Assembly (NCBI GenBank): GCA_964643615.1
Contig: CAZXTR010000001.1
Coordinates: 12,094-76,093 of the forward strand
DNA from: CAZXTR01 sp964643615
GTDB lineage: Bacteria > Pseudomonadota > Alphaproteobacteria > CAAHEQ01 > UBA3637
DNA: 64,000 nt
Direction of reading: 5' to 3'
In this document: piece by piece, positions 1-10,072 of the stretch
Layout of the letters: every line of letters starts with the position of its first letter
How positions within the stretch are numbered: position 1 is the stretch's first letter
Program-made: the position numbers and the translations under genes
Notes under the pieces: generated by a model
What the model saw: the letters and a program-made list of their open reading frames with translations, nothing else
Database searches by the model: none
What the model was told of the DNA's origin: nothing

Positions 1-2
1 TG

Positions 3-92
3 ACGTGTCGACGTTCTTTGTCGCCACAAGTCCGCAGCCAATGTGTCCATTTGAAACATTTAGACGCCAACCCAAAAATGAAGGCGATTTAG
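3..92 (+). CDS. C-terminal end of an upstream gene (partial)
   Basis: An open frame runs from the window edge to a TAG at 90-92, which directly abuts the ATG of the next gene. This stop-start junction is typical of translationally coupled genes. The visible tail is basic and ends ANPKMKAI, with two cysteines. The product cannot be recognised from about 29 residues. A second frame (5-256) also stays open here, but it overlaps the EAL gene, which has its own ribosome binding site, so this frame is preferred. Confidence 0.3.
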   Translation, partial: TCRRSLSPQVRSQCVHLKHLDANPKMKAI

Positions 93-1295
93 ATGATTTC
101 AACGCGCGAAGAATTTGTTTCTTTTTTAGAAAAAACACAAATGACATCAGCCAAATGGTGGATTTTACACATCCGTATGAGACAGTTGGAAAAAGTGTTA
201 GAAAGCGGACGACTTTTGGACGTAGCACAAATGTTGCGTACTTTCGAAAAAGGTAAACTGGGTCGGCTATTTGAAATAGGGGGAGATATTTTTATTTATT
301 TTCCTCAAACACGCGAAGACGATATGCTGGCTTTAATCGTCAAAATTAAGTTTTTGTCGGGACCTCGTCTTAAGGATAAATTCGCATTTTATACCATTTA
401 CCAACTACAAACGCAAATGGATGATTTGCTTGATTTATTAAAACCTCAAGAAGAGAAAAAAGAAGTGGAGGCCTCCACTTTGCAAACAACGCCTTCCTCC
501 ACTGTCACAACCCCGATTTTCCAAGAACCTCCATCATTTATGCCATTTCGCCCAATTTTGTTGGCTCAATTAGAAAAAACGTTACTTCAAGCAGACTTGT
601 CCAACATTATACGCAACCAACCAGTTTGTGCAATTGTTGGGAAATCACCCCCTTTAGAATTGTTTAAAGAAGTTTATGTTGCTATCACCGATTTGATAAA
701 AACTTTGTGCCCCAACGTTGATGTGCGTCGTTCTCCGCACTTATTCAATCGATTGATGGAAACTTTGGATAAGCGTGTTTTAGAAAATGTTGCCCACCAC
801 GATGGGGGAGCTTACCGTAAAAATTTCAGTTTAAATTTATCTGTCAAGAGTTTATCCACTGAAGATTTCCTTCGTTTTGACGAAAGTTTAACTGCTGCGA
901 ATAAAGAAACTATTTTGTTGGAAATTAAACAAAGCGATATTTGTACAAACCTAGCTTCTTTTTTGTCTGTACGAGAAAAAATACAGCGAAAAGGATATCG
1001 TTTTTGTATGGACCTTGTCACCTTTGATTCTTTAGCGTTAGTACAAAGAGAAAAATTAGGCCTCGACATGATAAAAATCATTTGGTCTGCTGATATATTG
1101 AATAAACCATTATTGGATTTGTCCAAAAAAGCCATTCAAAAAACTAATCCGGAAAGGTTAATCCTTTGCCATGTTGACGACAAAAGAGCCATTGACTTCG
1201 CCCAAAATCTTGGCATTTCAATATTCCAAGGTTACTATATCCAAAAACTTTTGTACAAAACGCCTAAAGCCGTACGCATTAATCGACCTACATAA
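93..1295 (+). CDS. Degenerate EAL-domain protein, probably not catalytic
   Basis: 400 residues. The C-terminal half follows the layout of an EAL (cyclic-di-GMP phosphodiesterase) fold: a QPV..I strand near residue 176, an SLNLSVKSL strand, a [12 protein letters not shown] segment where active enzymes carry DDFGTG, and a [10 protein letters not shown] ending like the usual FQGYxxxxP. The E-x-L signature and the metal-binding acidic cluster are not recognisable, so it more likely binds a ligand or protein than cleaves c-di-GMP. The N-terminal 130 residues look like a decayed sensor or GGDEF-like region, followed by a Ser/Thr/Pro-rich linker. AAGG about 8 bases upstream supports the ATG. Its stop overlaps the secA stop on the opposite strand by 8 bp. 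Related inactive EAL proteins are, as I recall, common in Rhodospirillales-type genomes. Confidence 0.7.
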   Translation: MISTREEFVSFLEKTQMTSAKWWILHIRMRQLEKVLESGRLLDVAQMLRTFEKGKLGRLFEIGGDIFIYFPQTREDDMLALIVKIKFLSGPRLKDKFAFYTIYQLQTQMDDLLDLLKPQEEKKEVEASTLQTTPSSTVTTPIFQEPPSFMPFRPILLAQLEKTLLQADLSNIIRNQPVCAIVGKSPPLELFKEVYVAITDLIKTLCPNVDVRRSPHLFNRLMETLDKRVLENVAHHDGGAYRKNFSLNLSVKSLSTEDFLRFDESLTAANKETILLEIKQSDICTNLASFLSVREKIQRKGYRFCMDLVTFDSLALVQREKLGLDMIKIIWSADILNKPLLDLSKKAIQKTNPERLILCHVDDKRAIDFAQNLGISIFQGYYIQKLLYKTPKAVRINRPT

Positions 1296-3900
1296 AATCA
1301 ATTGAACCGTGACAATGTTTAAATTTTTTGCCACTTTCGCACGGACACAAATCATTACGTCCTATTTTGGAAAGGTCAATATTTTCTGGCAAGAAATGTA
1401 TTTGATTAGGCTTTTTTTGTTCTGGTTCTGGAGTTGCAACACTCATTTGGGCATGTGTCAAAACAAATGTCACACGTCCTCGCACTGTTTTCAACATATC
1501 CGAAAATAATGTGAACGATTCCCTTTTATATTCATTCAAAGGATCCCTTTGTCCATACGCACGTAACCCTATCGCATGTTTTAAAAAACTTAAAACTTGC
1601 AAATGTTCTTTCCACGATTGATCTAACATCTGTAATAAAACACTTTTTTCCAAAGACCAAACCATATTCTTTTCAAAATCCTGATATTTTTGCTGAATCA
1701 TTGTATCCGATTCTTGACAAATACGCTCTATCATGAGCTCGACAGATAAATCATCTTGTTCTACCCATTGTTCAATGGGTAAAGAAATTGCCAACAAACG
1801 ATTGCATTCTTTTTGCAACGTTTTTAAATCCCATTCCTCGGCGTTTGTTTTGGGAGGCATTGTTGATAAAGCCATATCTTCAATTACTTGGTGACGCATA
1901 CTTATAACCATATCCGAAACTTGTTTGGATTGTAGCAATTCGCAACGTTGCGAGTAAATGACTTTGCGTTGATCATTCATCACATCGTCATACTTTAATA
2001 AATTTTTCCGAATGTCAAAATGATACGATTCAACTTTTTGTTGTGCTTTAGCAATTGCTTTTGAAATAAGAGGGCTTTTAATGGCTTCATCTTCTTTGAA
2101 TCGAAATGTTTTTAACAAACCTTTCAACCTTTCTGCTCCAAAAATACGCATTAAGTCATCTTCTAAAGAAACATAAAACTTAGAACGTCCAGGATCGCCT
2201 TGACGGCCAGAACGTCCGCGCAATTGATTATCAATGCGTCGGTTTTCATGACGCTCTGTCCCAATAACGTAAAGTCCTCCAGCTTCTAGAACAATTTGAC
2301 GCCCCTCTTTAACCTCGTCTTTTATTTTTTTTGTAATACGGTTAATGTCTTGTTCATCTGTAATTCCAACAAGTTCTTCTTTAAGACGCATTTCAACGTT
2401 TCCACCTAATTGAATGTCTGTTCCTCTCCCTGCCATATTTGTTGCAATTGTCACCGCATCAGGGGCCCCCGCTTGAGCTATAATAAACGCTTCTCTTTCA
2501 TGATTTTTTGCATTCAAAATTTCGAATCTCAAATTCGTTCGCTGACGTAACATTTCTGCTAAACATTCAGATCGTTCAATTGATGCCGTCCCGACCAAAA
2601 TGGGTTGGTGCTTCGCATGGGCTTTTTCGATCTCACGAATAATCGCTTTATATTTTTCTAAAGCCGTTCCATAAATTTCATCATTAAAATCATCACGTGC
2701 CAAAGGTCTGTTCGTCGGGATTTCAATTACCCGTAAACTATAGGTGTTTTCTAACTCACCAGCCTCAGTCATCGCAGTTCCTGTCATCCCTGCCAATTTT
2801 GGATACATTCGAAAATAATTTTGAAAAGTAATAGAAGCCAATGTTTGATTTTCTGCCTGAATCGTCACATTCTCTTTAGCCTCTAACGCTTGATGTAAAC
2901 CGTCCGAATAACGACGCCCTTCCATCATGCGCCCCGTAAATTCATCAATAATAACAACCTTGTCATCTTTCACAATATAATCGACATCGCGCGTAAACAT
3001 AAAATGTGCTTTTAACGCTTGCTCTGTGTGATGGACAAAAGAAACGTTTGCTAAATCATATAAGCCCCCTTGGATTAATCCCGCCTCTTGTAACAGTTGT
3101 TCTATATAAACATTGCCTACTTCTGTAAAGGTGATTTGTTTGTTTTTTTCATCTTTTTCATAATGTTCAGAGTGGATTTTACACATCAATTTATCTACTA
3201 ATCGGTAACGCTCTGAAGAATCTTCCGCAGCACCTGATATAATTAAAGGAGTACGTGCCTCATCAATTAAAATACTATCGACTTCGTCAACAATAGCATA
3301 ATAAAAAGGTCTTTGAACCATTTCTTGGATTGAAAAACGCATATTGTCTCGTAAATAATCAAAACCTAACTCATTATTCGTACAATAAGTGACGTCACAA
3401 GCATACGCATTTTGCCGTTCGGCCGTTTCTAATTCATGATAGACACACCCTACCGTTAATCCTAAAAAGCGATAAACTTGGCCCATCCAATCTGCATCAC
3501 GCCTTGCCAAATAATCGTTTACCGTAACAACATGAACCCCTTTCCCCGCCAACGCGTTTAAATAAACAGCCAAGGTTGCTACCAACGTTTTACCTTCGCC
3601 CGTTTTCATTTCAGCGATTTGACCTTTGTGCAAAACTATACCGCCAATTAGTTGAACATCAAAGTGGCGTTGTCCCAGTGTCCTTTTAGAGGCCTCTCGC
3701 ACCGTTGCGAAAGCGTCAACTAACAAATCATCCAACATTTCCCCTTTAGCAAGACGTTCTTTAAACCAAGGGGTCCGCGCACGCAAATCTTCATCCGAAA
3801 GTCTTTCCATTTCAGGTTCAAGCGCATTGATTTTTTGAATTGTTTTCTTTAATTTTTTAATATATCGATCATTCGATGAACCCAGAACCTTTTTGAACAT
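1288..3900 (-). CDS. secA: Protein translocase ATPase SecA
   Basis: 870 residues, the usual bacterial length. SecA is the ATPase motor that pushes unfolded preproteins through SecYEG. Visible landmarks are the Walker A GEGKT at 101-105, the DEAD-like [14 protein letters not shown] near residue 205, [10 protein letters not shown] in the second nucleotide-binding fold, the [18 protein letters not shown] motif, and a C-terminal zinc motif (Cys852, Cys854, Cys863, His864) used for SecB and lipid contact. The start has GGAAAGG upstream and lies behind a good promoter. It is convergent with the EAL gene and faces away from the flagellar operon downstream of its own promoter. Confidence 0.97.
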   Translation of the reverse strand: MFKKVLGSSNDRYIKKLKKTIQKINALEPEMERLSDEDLRARTPWFKERLAKGEMLDDLLVDAFATVREASKRTLGQRHFDVQLIGGIVLHKGQIAEMKTGEGKTLVATLAVYLNALAGKGVHVVTVNDYLARRDADWMGQVYRFLGLTVGCVYHELETAERQNAYACDVTYCTNNELGFDYLRDNMRFSIQEMVQRPFYYAIVDEVDSILIDEARTPLIISGAAEDSSERYRLVDKLMCKIHSEHYEKDEKNKQITFTEVGNVYIEQLLQEAGLIQGGLYDLANVSFVHHTEQALKAHFMFTRDVDYIVKDDKVVIIDEFTGRMMEGRRYSDGLHQALEAKENVTIQAENQTLASITFQNYFRMYPKLAGMTGTAMTEAGELENTYSLRVIEIPTNRPLARDDFNDEIYGTALEKYKAIIREIEKAHAKHQPILVGTASIERSECLAEMLRQRTNLRFEILNAKNHEREAFIIAQAGAPDAVTIATNMAGRGTDIQLGGNVEMRLKEELVGITDEQDINRITKKIKDEVKEGRQIVLEAGGLYVIGTERHENRRIDNQLRGRSGRQGDPGRSKFYVSLEDDLMRIFGAERLKGLLKTFRFKEDEAIKSPLISKAIAKAQQKVESYHFDIRKNLLKYDDVMNDQRKVIYSQRCELLQSKQVSDMVISMRHQVIEDMALSTMPPKTNAEEWDLKTLQKECNRLLAISLPIEQWVEQDDLSVELMIERICQESDTMIQQKYQDFEKNMVWSLEKSVLLQMLDQSWKEHLQVLSFLKHAIGLRAYGQRDPLNEYKRESFTLFSDMLKTVRGRVTFVLTHAQMSVATPEPEQKKPNQIHFLPENIDLSKIGRNDLCPCESGKKFKHCHGSIDFM

Positions 3901-3940
3901 AAAGCGCGTAACCTTTCCAAAATAAAATGTTATTCGTTAA

Positions 3941-3969
3941 TAGATATAGTCTTTATAAGTAAAAGTCAA
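3941..3969 (-). promoter_or_regulatory. Probable secA promoter
   Basis: On the minus strand TTGACT (3964-3969), a 17-base spacer, then TATCTA (3941-3946), about 40 bases before the secA ATG. The match to a sigma-70 consensus is good at -35 and moderate at -10. Confidence 0.5.
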
Positions 3970-4129
3970 GAAATCTCTTTGAAATGAATTGGCAACAACG
4001 CACTTTTATATCAGCACTTTTCCAAAACAAGTCAAAGAAATATTGCTATTTCGCATAAAAACGTTTAATACCCTTTTTATTCAAATAATCTCCAACTTGT
4101 TTTCATTAAATGAGATAACAACGTAAGCC

Positions 4130-4939
4130 CTATCCTTTAAGATATTCGGCGATTTTCAAAACATCTCCGCTGGCTTCAGCATTAGGATACGCAGACAAAA
4201 TAGAACTTTGTGCACGAATACTATCCCGTACGCGCGTATCACGTCTAATAATCCCCGCCAATTCAGGTGAAATTTTCAAAAATCCTTGGCACGCTTTTAA
4301 CAGCGTGGAATAAGTCTTTTCTCCCTCACGGTAAGTATTCGCCGAATTAATGACAATTTTTATTGTAATATCTGGATTTTCTTTAGATATGATTTTAATA
4401 AAAGCATAAGCATCTGTCAATGAAGTTGGTTCGTCAGTACATACGACTAACAAAGTTCCTGCATTCTCGGCAAAAAGACGCACTGCTTTTTCAACGCCTG
4501 CACCCAAATCAATAATTACCTTGTCGTATCTAGACGCCAACAATTGTAAATCATCAAAAATTATTTGCAATCGAGATAAAGGTATGTTTGCCAAACTCCC
4601 CGAACCAGACCGCCCAGCAACAACATCAAATCCATACTCTGGGCATGGGATAATCGCCTGAGTCAAAGGAACTCGCCCTGTAATTACAGACCCCAAATCA
4701 AAAGGCGTCACCAGTCCCAATTGAATGTCCACATTAGCCAAACCTAAATCTCCATCAAACAATAATGTTTTCGTTCCGTCCATTGCTAATGCGTGTGCCA
4801 GAGAAATAGAAAACCATGTTTTACCAACACCTCCTTTGCCTGAAGCTATAGCAATCATATTACGTCCCTTATGGCGCTCTGACGCTTTGGGTGCCATTTT
4901 CAATTTTTGCGGTAAAGAAAGAATGCGTGAAATATTCAT
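4130..4939 (-). CDS. flhG: FlhG/FleN-type MinD-like ATPase
   Basis: 269 residues. A deviant Walker A, GKGGVGKT at 34-41, plus a VIIDLGAG switch segment and DGDLGLANVDIQLG place it in the MinD/ParA superfamily. The position directly after flhF (9-base gap) and the N-terminal basic stretch identify it as FlhG, which in flagellated bacteria stimulates FlhF GTP hydrolysis and limits flagellar number and site. It is the last gene of the fliF-fliG-fliN-motA-flhF-flhG transcript. Whether it still serves a flagellum is uncertain because this operon is stripped down. A distant Soj/Mrp-like ATPase is the alternative, made unlikely by context. Confidence 0.85.
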   Translation of the reverse strand: MNISRILSLPQKLKMAPKASERHKGRNMIAIASGKGGVGKTWFSISLAHALAMDGTKTLLFDGDLGLANVDIQLGLVTPFDLGSVITGRVPLTQAIIPCPEYGFDVVAGRSGSGSLANIPLSRLQIIFDDLQLLASRYDKVIIDLGAGVEKAVRLFAENAGTLLVVCTDEPTSLTDAYAFIKIISKENPDITIKIVINSANTYREGEKTYSTLLKACQGFLKISPELAGIIRRDTRVRDSIRAQSSILSAYPNAEASGDVLKIAEYLKG

Positions 4940-4948
4940 TTTCCCCTC

Positions 4949-5893
4949 TTATTCTTTTGATAACATCATTTGAGCCAAAGATTGTGCGTCTATCGGACAA
5001 AGGCCTTGAGAAACATGTGGGCTTATTCCTGCATCACACAAACCTAACGAATGCACTTGAGCTGCATATAAAACACTGCCAAACCGTCTTGCTAAATCTA
5101 ACCGCGTTGCTAATAACCGCTTACATCCTAATGGTAAAAAAGCTTCCACCATATCTATCGATTCAAAAGCGTCCATTCCTGCCGACATCACTAAAACAGG
5201 TTCTAACCCATTGATGTCTTTTTTCATGTTTTTTAAAAACTCAATATCAAATGACGAAAATGGATTAATTCCTGGGCTGTCAATCACTATCATGTCTACA
5301 TTTTGACGCACATTTTCAATTGTTTCTTTTAAAAGTTCTGGCTTTTGAATTTTTATCAATTCAACCTCTAAAATTTGGGTAAAAGCAGACAATTGTTCTA
5401 CTGCTCCTGCGCGTTTCATATCTGTTGTAATAACAGCTACTTTTCTCCCAGAAATTTTAGCTCTGACAGCCATTTTTGCTACTGCAATAGTTTTACCAGA
5501 ACCGCTAGATCCAACCAACATAAACGCCCTTTTCGCAGTGTGCGAAGGCAATGGATAAAATTTGAAAACTCGTTCTAATCCCATACTCAACAGCGCCGTT
5601 TCATCTTTTTTTTCACAACCATAGCAAGCCAATAAAATACGTTCTATTAAAATATCTGGGACACGATGAAATTCAAGATTTTCACGAATAGTGTGTAATG
5701 ATTTTTCCTCTGCAGGACCAAACAAAGCTTCTTCAATTTCTTTTTCGCTGGTAGTTTCTTCAACCCCAACGGTTAAACGTACACCATCTTTCACATGTTG
5801 ATTGGATATAATTAAAACATCACTACCGAAATCTTTTCGAATATTCTCCATAGCCGAGGCCACTGACTGTGCAACGTATGTTTTAATCTTCAT
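4949..5893 (-). CDS. flhF: FlhF, SRP-family GTPase
   Basis: 314 residues, short for FlhF (often 380-450). The N-terminus keeps the FlhF B-domain pattern (MKIKTYVAQSVASAM, then DVLIIS). The G domain begins with the P-loop GSSGSGKT at 128-135. TTDMKRAGAVEQL stands where SRP GTPases have DTYRIGAVEQL, and VIDSPG stands where they have DTAG. The ATRLD...RFG and SPHVSQGL segments are typical. The DTxR and DTAG substitutions may lower GTP turnover. FlhF marks the site of polar flagellum assembly and recruits FliF. It follows motA with a 6-base gap and precedes flhG by 9. Confidence 0.87.
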   Translation of the reverse strand: MKIKTYVAQSVASAMENIRKDFGSDVLIISNQHVKDGVRLTVGVEETTSEKEIEEALFGPAEEKSLHTIRENLEFHRVPDILIERILLACYGCEKKDETALLSMGLERVFKFYPLPSHTAKRAFMLVGSSGSGKTIAVAKMAVRAKISGRKVAVITTDMKRAGAVEQLSAFTQILEVELIKIQKPELLKETIENVRQNVDMIVIDSPGINPFSSFDIEFLKNMKKDINGLEPVLVMSAGMDAFESIDMVEAFLPLGCKRLLATRLDLARRFGSVLYAAQVHSLGLCDAGISPHVSQGLCPIDAQSLAQMMLSKE

Positions 5894-5899
5894 AACATG

Positions 5900-6706
5900 C
5901 TATCCTTTTTGTCTTTTAAAATAAACAATCCTTTCCGAAGCTGGCAAAAGGCTGTTCATTTCGGCTTCTGTGCGTCTGGGGTTTTCCTTTTTATCAATAG
6001 AAACTAACCCCACAAGGCATAATTGATTCAATTTTAATTTTTCTTGTGCGTCTTTTTCCAATCTTGAAGCTAAAGGGAAAAAGACAACATATGCCAATAC
6101 TGCCCCATAAAATGTAGTCAACAAAGCAACCGCCATTGAAGGTCCGACGGTTGTAGGATCTGACAAAGAAGACAACATTTGAACCAATCCTATCAATGTC
6201 CCAATTAATCCCATCGCAGGAGCAATTTCTCCGGCTTTAGACATCACCAACACCGATTGCATTTGAGTTTCATACAAAGCATCCATGCGGTGGCGCATTA
6301 TTTCTTGACATTCTTTACCTGTCATGCCATCAATTAAGCAAGATACTCCTTCCTTTAAAAAAGGAAAGCTTTTTAGTGATTCTATATAGTTTTGACGCAG
6401 TTGCAAAATCCCACTTGTATAGGCAATTTCCGAGCCACGAACCACTTGTAATGCAACGCTACTTGGATGGCGAGATTGATGTACAAAAAGCCTCAACACA
6501 GATTGCATACTTTGACCAATTTCTCGCAAAGAGAAACTAATTAAACAGGCAAAAAACGTACCACCCAAAACAATCCAAAGAGCGGGTTTGTTGATAAAGG
6601 AGCCAAAATGGCCACTCATCATAATCGCGCATCCAATCAAAAAGAAAACGCCAAATAATCCAAGCAATACAGAAATATCAACAAGCGAAAAATTTGAATG
6701 TTTCAT
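5900..6706 (-). CDS. motA: Flagellar stator protein MotA
   Basis: 268 residues with four membrane segments: two near residues 8-60 and two near 160-225. The family core is intact: GEIAPAMGLIGTLIGLVQML, then PTTVGPSMAVALLTTFYGAVLAY. These carry the two prolines that line the ion path in MotA/PomA stators. A cytoplasmic loop of about 100 residues lies between segments 2 and 3. MotA needs MotB, which is not in this window. Co-transcription with fliN (16-base gap) and flhF (6-base gap) supports a flagellar stator over a TolQ/ExbB homologue. Confidence 0.87.
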   Translation of the reverse strand: MKHSNFSLVDISVLLGLFGVFFLIGCAIMMSGHFGSFINKPALWIVLGGTFFACLISFSLREIGQSMQSVLRLFVHQSRHPSSVALQVVRGSEIAYTSGILQLRQNYIESLKSFPFLKEGVSCLIDGMTGKECQEIMRHRMDALYETQMQSVLVMSKAGEIAPAMGLIGTLIGLVQMLSSLSDPTTVGPSMAVALLTTFYGAVLAYVVFFPLASRLEKDAQEKLKLNQLCLVGLVSIDKKENPRRTEAEMNSLLPASERIVYFKRQKG

Positions 6707-6722
6707 TTTTACCCTCTTTTCG

Positions 6723-7046
6723 TTAAGGTTTTACAATTTCTGTCATTGTCACACACAATTTTTCCCCTCGGTTTACCAATTCACCTTTGGCTATTAAATG
6801 ATTATTGACATAAATGTCGATTTGTTCTCCCGCTTGTTTATCCAACTCGACAACAGAATCTGGACCCATTTTCAACAATTCATGCATTGGCATAACTGCT
6901 TTTCCCAAAACTGCCGTCACACAAACGGGAATATTGAAAAGCGCATTTGACGAAGTTATTTCTTCTTGAAACGTATTTGTTATTTTCCCCGTTTGGAGCG
7001 TTTTTTCTGCCAATTTTAAAAAATCTGCTTTTTGTTTTTCATTCAT
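6723..7046 (-). CDS. fliN: Flagellar switch / C-ring protein FliN
   Basis: 107 residues, essentially a single SpoA/surface-presentation (FliN_FliMn_C) domain. Diagnostic are FNIPVCVTAVLGKA.MPMHELLKMGPDSVVELDK, then a G-E-hydrophobic-V turn (AKGELVNRGEKLCVTMTEI). FliN builds the bottom of the C-ring and in type III export docks FliH/FliI. It lies 9 bases after fliG. In related alphaproteobacteria fliH normally sits between fliG and fliN, and it is absent here. Confidence 0.9.
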   Translation of the reverse strand: MNEKQKADFLKLAEKTLQTGKITNTFQEEITSSNALFNIPVCVTAVLGKAVMPMHELLKMGPDSVVELDKQAGEQIDIYVNNHLIAKGELVNRGEKLCVTMTEIVKP

Positions 7047-7055
7047 AACCTTTTC

Positions 7056-8072
7056 CTACTCTATCATTTCTTCGGTATCTTCACCTTGAGATAAAATAAC
7101 ATCCCCTTTTAATGCCAAATCTTTAGCAATTGCTACAACATCCGACTGAGCTTGGTCCACATCACGCAACCGAACGGCTCCCAAGGCTTCCATATCTTCG
7201 GTCAAAATCAATCTGGCTTGCGGAGATAAATTGCCCATAAAAGCTTCAACCACACTATCGGAAACTCCTTTTAAGGCTATTGCCATTTTTTGACGTTCTA
7301 CAGCTCTTAAAACATTTTGAATGGAAGAGGAATCCAACAAAGCTATATCTTCAAATGTAAACATCATAGAACGCACTTGTTCGGCCACATCACGGTTACG
7401 TTCAAACAAAGCCGTCATCAACCGATTTTCCGTTTTCCTATCTAAATAATTAAAAACGTCGGCAATACGTTCGTGACCTTCCTTACCATCCGATTGTGCT
7501 AAAGTGTTCATGAAATCATCATGCAAAGTTTGTTCAACCTCTTGTAACACATCTTTTTTTACATGCTCTAAACGAAGAAGTCGCATAATAATATCCATGA
7601 CAAAATCTTCGGGCAAAAATGAAATAACTTTTGCTACATAATCTGGATTTAATCGCGATAAAATAACGGCGCCTGTTTGCGGATATTCGTTTTTCAAATA
7701 GCCCGCTAAAACATCTGCATTAACATTTTCCAATTTTTCCCACACCGTCCCTCCTGCAGGGCCTTTTATTTCATCTAAAATATTTTTTTGGCGTAAGCCT
7801 GGCAACACTTTTTGCAATAACTTTTCCGTTCTTTCAAATCCTCCACTTAATGACCGTGGTTTATCAAAACTATCCAAAAAATCTTCTAACACTTTTTGCG
7901 TCAAAGCCGAATCAACATTACCCAAATTTGCCATAGTAATTGAAACTTCACGAACTTCATTGTCGTCAAATTGTTCGAATATTTTTTTGACGAAACTTTC
8001 TCCTATGGCCAACAAAAAAATAGCAATTTTTTGACGTCCTGTCAATGTTTCATAAGTCAGAGATTCTGGCAT
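7056..8072 (-). CDS. fliG: Flagellar motor switch protein FliG
   Basis: 338 residues, full family length. FliG joins the MS ring to the C-ring and takes torque from MotA. N-terminal GRQKIAIFLLAIGE, a middle EHxQ-like region and the C-terminal torque helix are present, with LTEDMEALGAVRLRDVDQAQ close to textbook FliG, so the charged stator-facing residues are kept. The start at 8072 is chosen over a longer upstream frame because AAAGGAGGG sits just before it and it begins one base after the fliF stop. Confidence 0.93.
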   Translation of the reverse strand: MPESLTYETLTGRQKIAIFLLAIGESFVKKIFEQFDDNEVREVSITMANLGNVDSALTQKVLEDFLDSFDKPRSLSGGFERTEKLLQKVLPGLRQKNILDEIKGPAGGTVWEKLENVNADVLAGYLKNEYPQTGAVILSRLNPDYVAKVISFLPEDFVMDIIMRLLRLEHVKKDVLQEVEQTLHDDFMNTLAQSDGKEGHERIADVFNYLDRKTENRLMTALFERNRDVAEQVRSMMFTFEDIALLDSSSIQNVLRAVERQKMAIALKGVSDSVVEAFMGNLSPQARLILTEDMEALGAVRLRDVDQAQSDVVAIAKDLALKGDVILSQGEDTEEMIE

Positions 8073-8073
8073 G

Positions 8074-8955
8074 TTAGAATCCCTCCTTTGGATCTTGATA
8101 AAACCATGAACACAAAACGTTAACCGTTTCAGACATGTCATTTTCAACTCGCTGATGGACTTTTTTCATTAACGGGGTTTTAAGTTCAACTCTTGTTGGA
8201 GATTCTTTTAATAAATCACTCACCACTTCGGCATTCGCAAAAGCAGGCAAAGACGATTGACTTTCTAAAGGCGTTTTCGACAAAAACCTTTTCCAAACAA
8301 TCCAAATAAAGCCAATAACAACAGCAAAAATTAAAAGGGCAAACTCGGCAAAACGAACCCATGTCGGCGACAATAATGTTTTAGGGACAGAAACATTTTT
8401 GAATGGCGTTGTTAAAAATTCAATTTTATCGCCTCTTTTCACATCAAAACCAATTGCTGTTTTGATTAATGAATACAAGTTTTCTTTGTCTATCACAGCC
8501 CCCGACGAATCAATTAAAACGGCCACTGATAATTTTTTAACTACGCCGCCGTTTTGGATTTGTTGAATGTTTTTTTTGGAAAAAATATATGTAATTTCTT
8601 CGGCAGTGTTGTTCGTTTTAGACGTTTGCACAATCGGCATATCCGAATCTAAAACTTCACGGTTGATAATATTTTGGTTAAAGTCGATATCTGCTTGCAC
8701 AGAAACCGTAACATTTCCCACTCCGACAACTTTTTCTAACATTTGTTGGACAGAACCTGCCAACCTTGTTTCATAAGATTTGCGGACATTTTCAAATGCG
8801 AGCACAGAGGCGGACAAGTCACCGTTTTTATTGTTTGTAAAGGATTCTTGCGCCTGTGCGGACGAAAAACAAAGGCCAACAAACATTAAAAATGCAATGC
8901 TTTTTAACCCTTGTACGCTTATTTTTAAACATTTCTTCAAGCACAACCAGAGCAC
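8074..8955 (-). CDS. fliF: Truncated FliF-like MS-ring protein (C-terminal half only)
   Basis: 293 residues against roughly 550 for FliF. Residues 1-35 form an export signal or first membrane helix (LKSIAFLMFVGLCF, then AQA). Residues 50-187 match the RBM3 domain (YETRLAGSVQQMLEKVVGVGNVTVSVQADIDFNQ in parts), with the beta-collar insertion almost entirely lost. Residues 200-222 are the second membrane segment, and 265-287 match the FliG-binding tail, ending near NVLCSWFYQDP. RBM1 and RBM2 are missing. The start is GTG with GGAAAGG 8 bases upstream, and no further coding frame lies before it, so this is a settled gene, not a visible recent break. It is the first gene of the six-gene operon. 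Confidence 0.8.
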   Translation of the reverse strand: MLWLCLKKCLKISVQGLKSIAFLMFVGLCFSSAQAQESFTNNKNGDLSASVLAFENVRKSYETRLAGSVQQMLEKVVGVGNVTVSVQADIDFNQNIINREVLDSDMPIVQTSKTNNTAEEITYIFSKKNIQQIQNGGVVKKLSVAVLIDSSGAVIDKENLYSLIKTAIGFDVKRGDKIEFLTTPFKNVSVPKTLLSPTWVRFAEFALLIFAVVIGFIWIVWKRFLSKTPLESQSSLPAFANAEVVSDLLKESPTRVELKTPLMKKVHQRVENDMSETVNVLCSWFYQDPKEGF

Positions 8956-9075
8956 AGACTTTACCTTTCCTTTAAAGACGTTTGTTTATTATGAATAGGC
9001 AATGGTGAATTTTTGGTTAAAAAATCAAAAAATAACCCATTGCAAAAACGATAAAAAAATGGTACAAAGCAAACT

Positions 9076-10008
9076 ATGGAAAAACAAAAAATAATATGCC
9101 CTCCTGTTGATGCAACCCAACAAGGTATGCGATTGGATAAATTTTTGGCAATGTCTTGTGATTTATCTAGAACACGCTTGTCGACTCTAATCAATCAGGG
9201 TTTTATCTCCCCGCCACAAGCAAGCGATTCAAAAGTTTGTGTCGGACAAATTTTCACAATCAACGTCCCCGAATCTGCCCCAGCCATTCCAACAGCCGAA
9301 AAAATAAAATTAGACATTTTATACGAAGATGACGATTTGATAGTTATTAATAAACAAGCAGGAATGGTTGTCCATCCTGGAGCTGGAAATTTTTCTGGCA
9401 CATTAGTGAATGCTTTGTTGGCGCACTGTAGGGATTCTTTATCGGGGATAGGTGGGGTTAAACGACCTGGAATCGTTCACCGCATCGATAAAGAAACCAG
9501 CGGTGTTTTAGTCATCGCAAAAAATGATAAATCGCATCAACACTTAAGTGACCAATTTGCACTTCACAGCATTCAAAGAACATATATAGCTATTGTTTAT
9601 GGCATCCCTTTACCTAAAGGAACCATCACAGGGAACATTGGACGTAACGCGACTAACCGTCAAAAAATGGACATAGTTTCGGGACGAGGCAAACCAGCTA
9701 TCACGCATTATCATTTGATTAAACCGTTGTTTAACGGAAAAGCTTCATTAATTGAATGTCAATTGGAAACTGGGAGAACTCATCAAATTCGAGTTCACAT
9801 GACGTCTATTCAACATCCTTTGGTGGGGGATAAAATTTACGGCAATAAGCCGAAGGGAACACCTCCTATCTTAGGGCTTTTCCCACGTCAAGCATTGCAC
9901 GCGCAATCTTTGGGCTTTATCCACCCAAGATTTAATAGATTTGTATCATTTATTGCCCCTCTACCGAAAGATATAGACCTTTTATTACAAGCTTCAGAAG
10001 TTTTATAA
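9076..10008 (+). CDS. rluD: 23S rRNA pseudouridine synthase, RluD type
   Basis: 310 residues. An S4 RNA-binding domain spans about 17-65, and an RluA-family catalytic domain follows with the active-site Asp138 in HRIDKETSG. RluD makes pseudouridines in helix 69 of 23S r[12 protein letters not shown] and the C-terminal LHA.SLGFIHP motifs complete the family pattern. RluC or RluA are alternatives, but the S4 domain and length favour RluD. It is divergent from fliF, and the ribosome binding site is weak. Confidence 0.88.
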   Translation: MEKQKIICPPVDATQQGMRLDKFLAMSCDLSRTRLSTLINQGFISPPQASDSKVCVGQIFTINVPESAPAIPTAEKIKLDILYEDDDLIVINKQAGMVVHPGAGNFSGTLVNALLAHCRDSLSGIGGVKRPGIVHRIDKETSGVLVIAKNDKSHQHLSDQFALHSIQRTYIAIVYGIPLPKGTITGNIGRNATNRQKMDIVSGRGKPAITHYHLIKPLFNGKASLIECQLETGRTHQIRVHMTSIQHPLVGDKIYGNKPKGTPPILGLFPRQALHAQSLGFIHPRFNRFVSFIAPLPKDIDLLLQASEVL

Positions 10009-10014
10009 AACCCT

Positions 10015-10042
10015 TTGATTTTTACGAAAAAAAGCGTATAAT
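10015..10042 (+). promoter_or_regulatory. Probable uvrA promoter
   Basis: TTGATT (10015-10020), a 16-base spacer, and a perfect TATAAT (10037-10042), 30 bases before the uvrA ATG. It starts 6 bases after the rluD stop. Confidence 0.6.
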
Positions 10043-10072
10043 TTTTCTTCGAAAAAATAAAAGAGAAAAAAT

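Noticed and set aside
5..256. 83-codon plus-strand frame at the window start
   Set aside because: It overlaps the EAL gene, which has a ribosome binding site and clear homology; no site or motif supports this frame.
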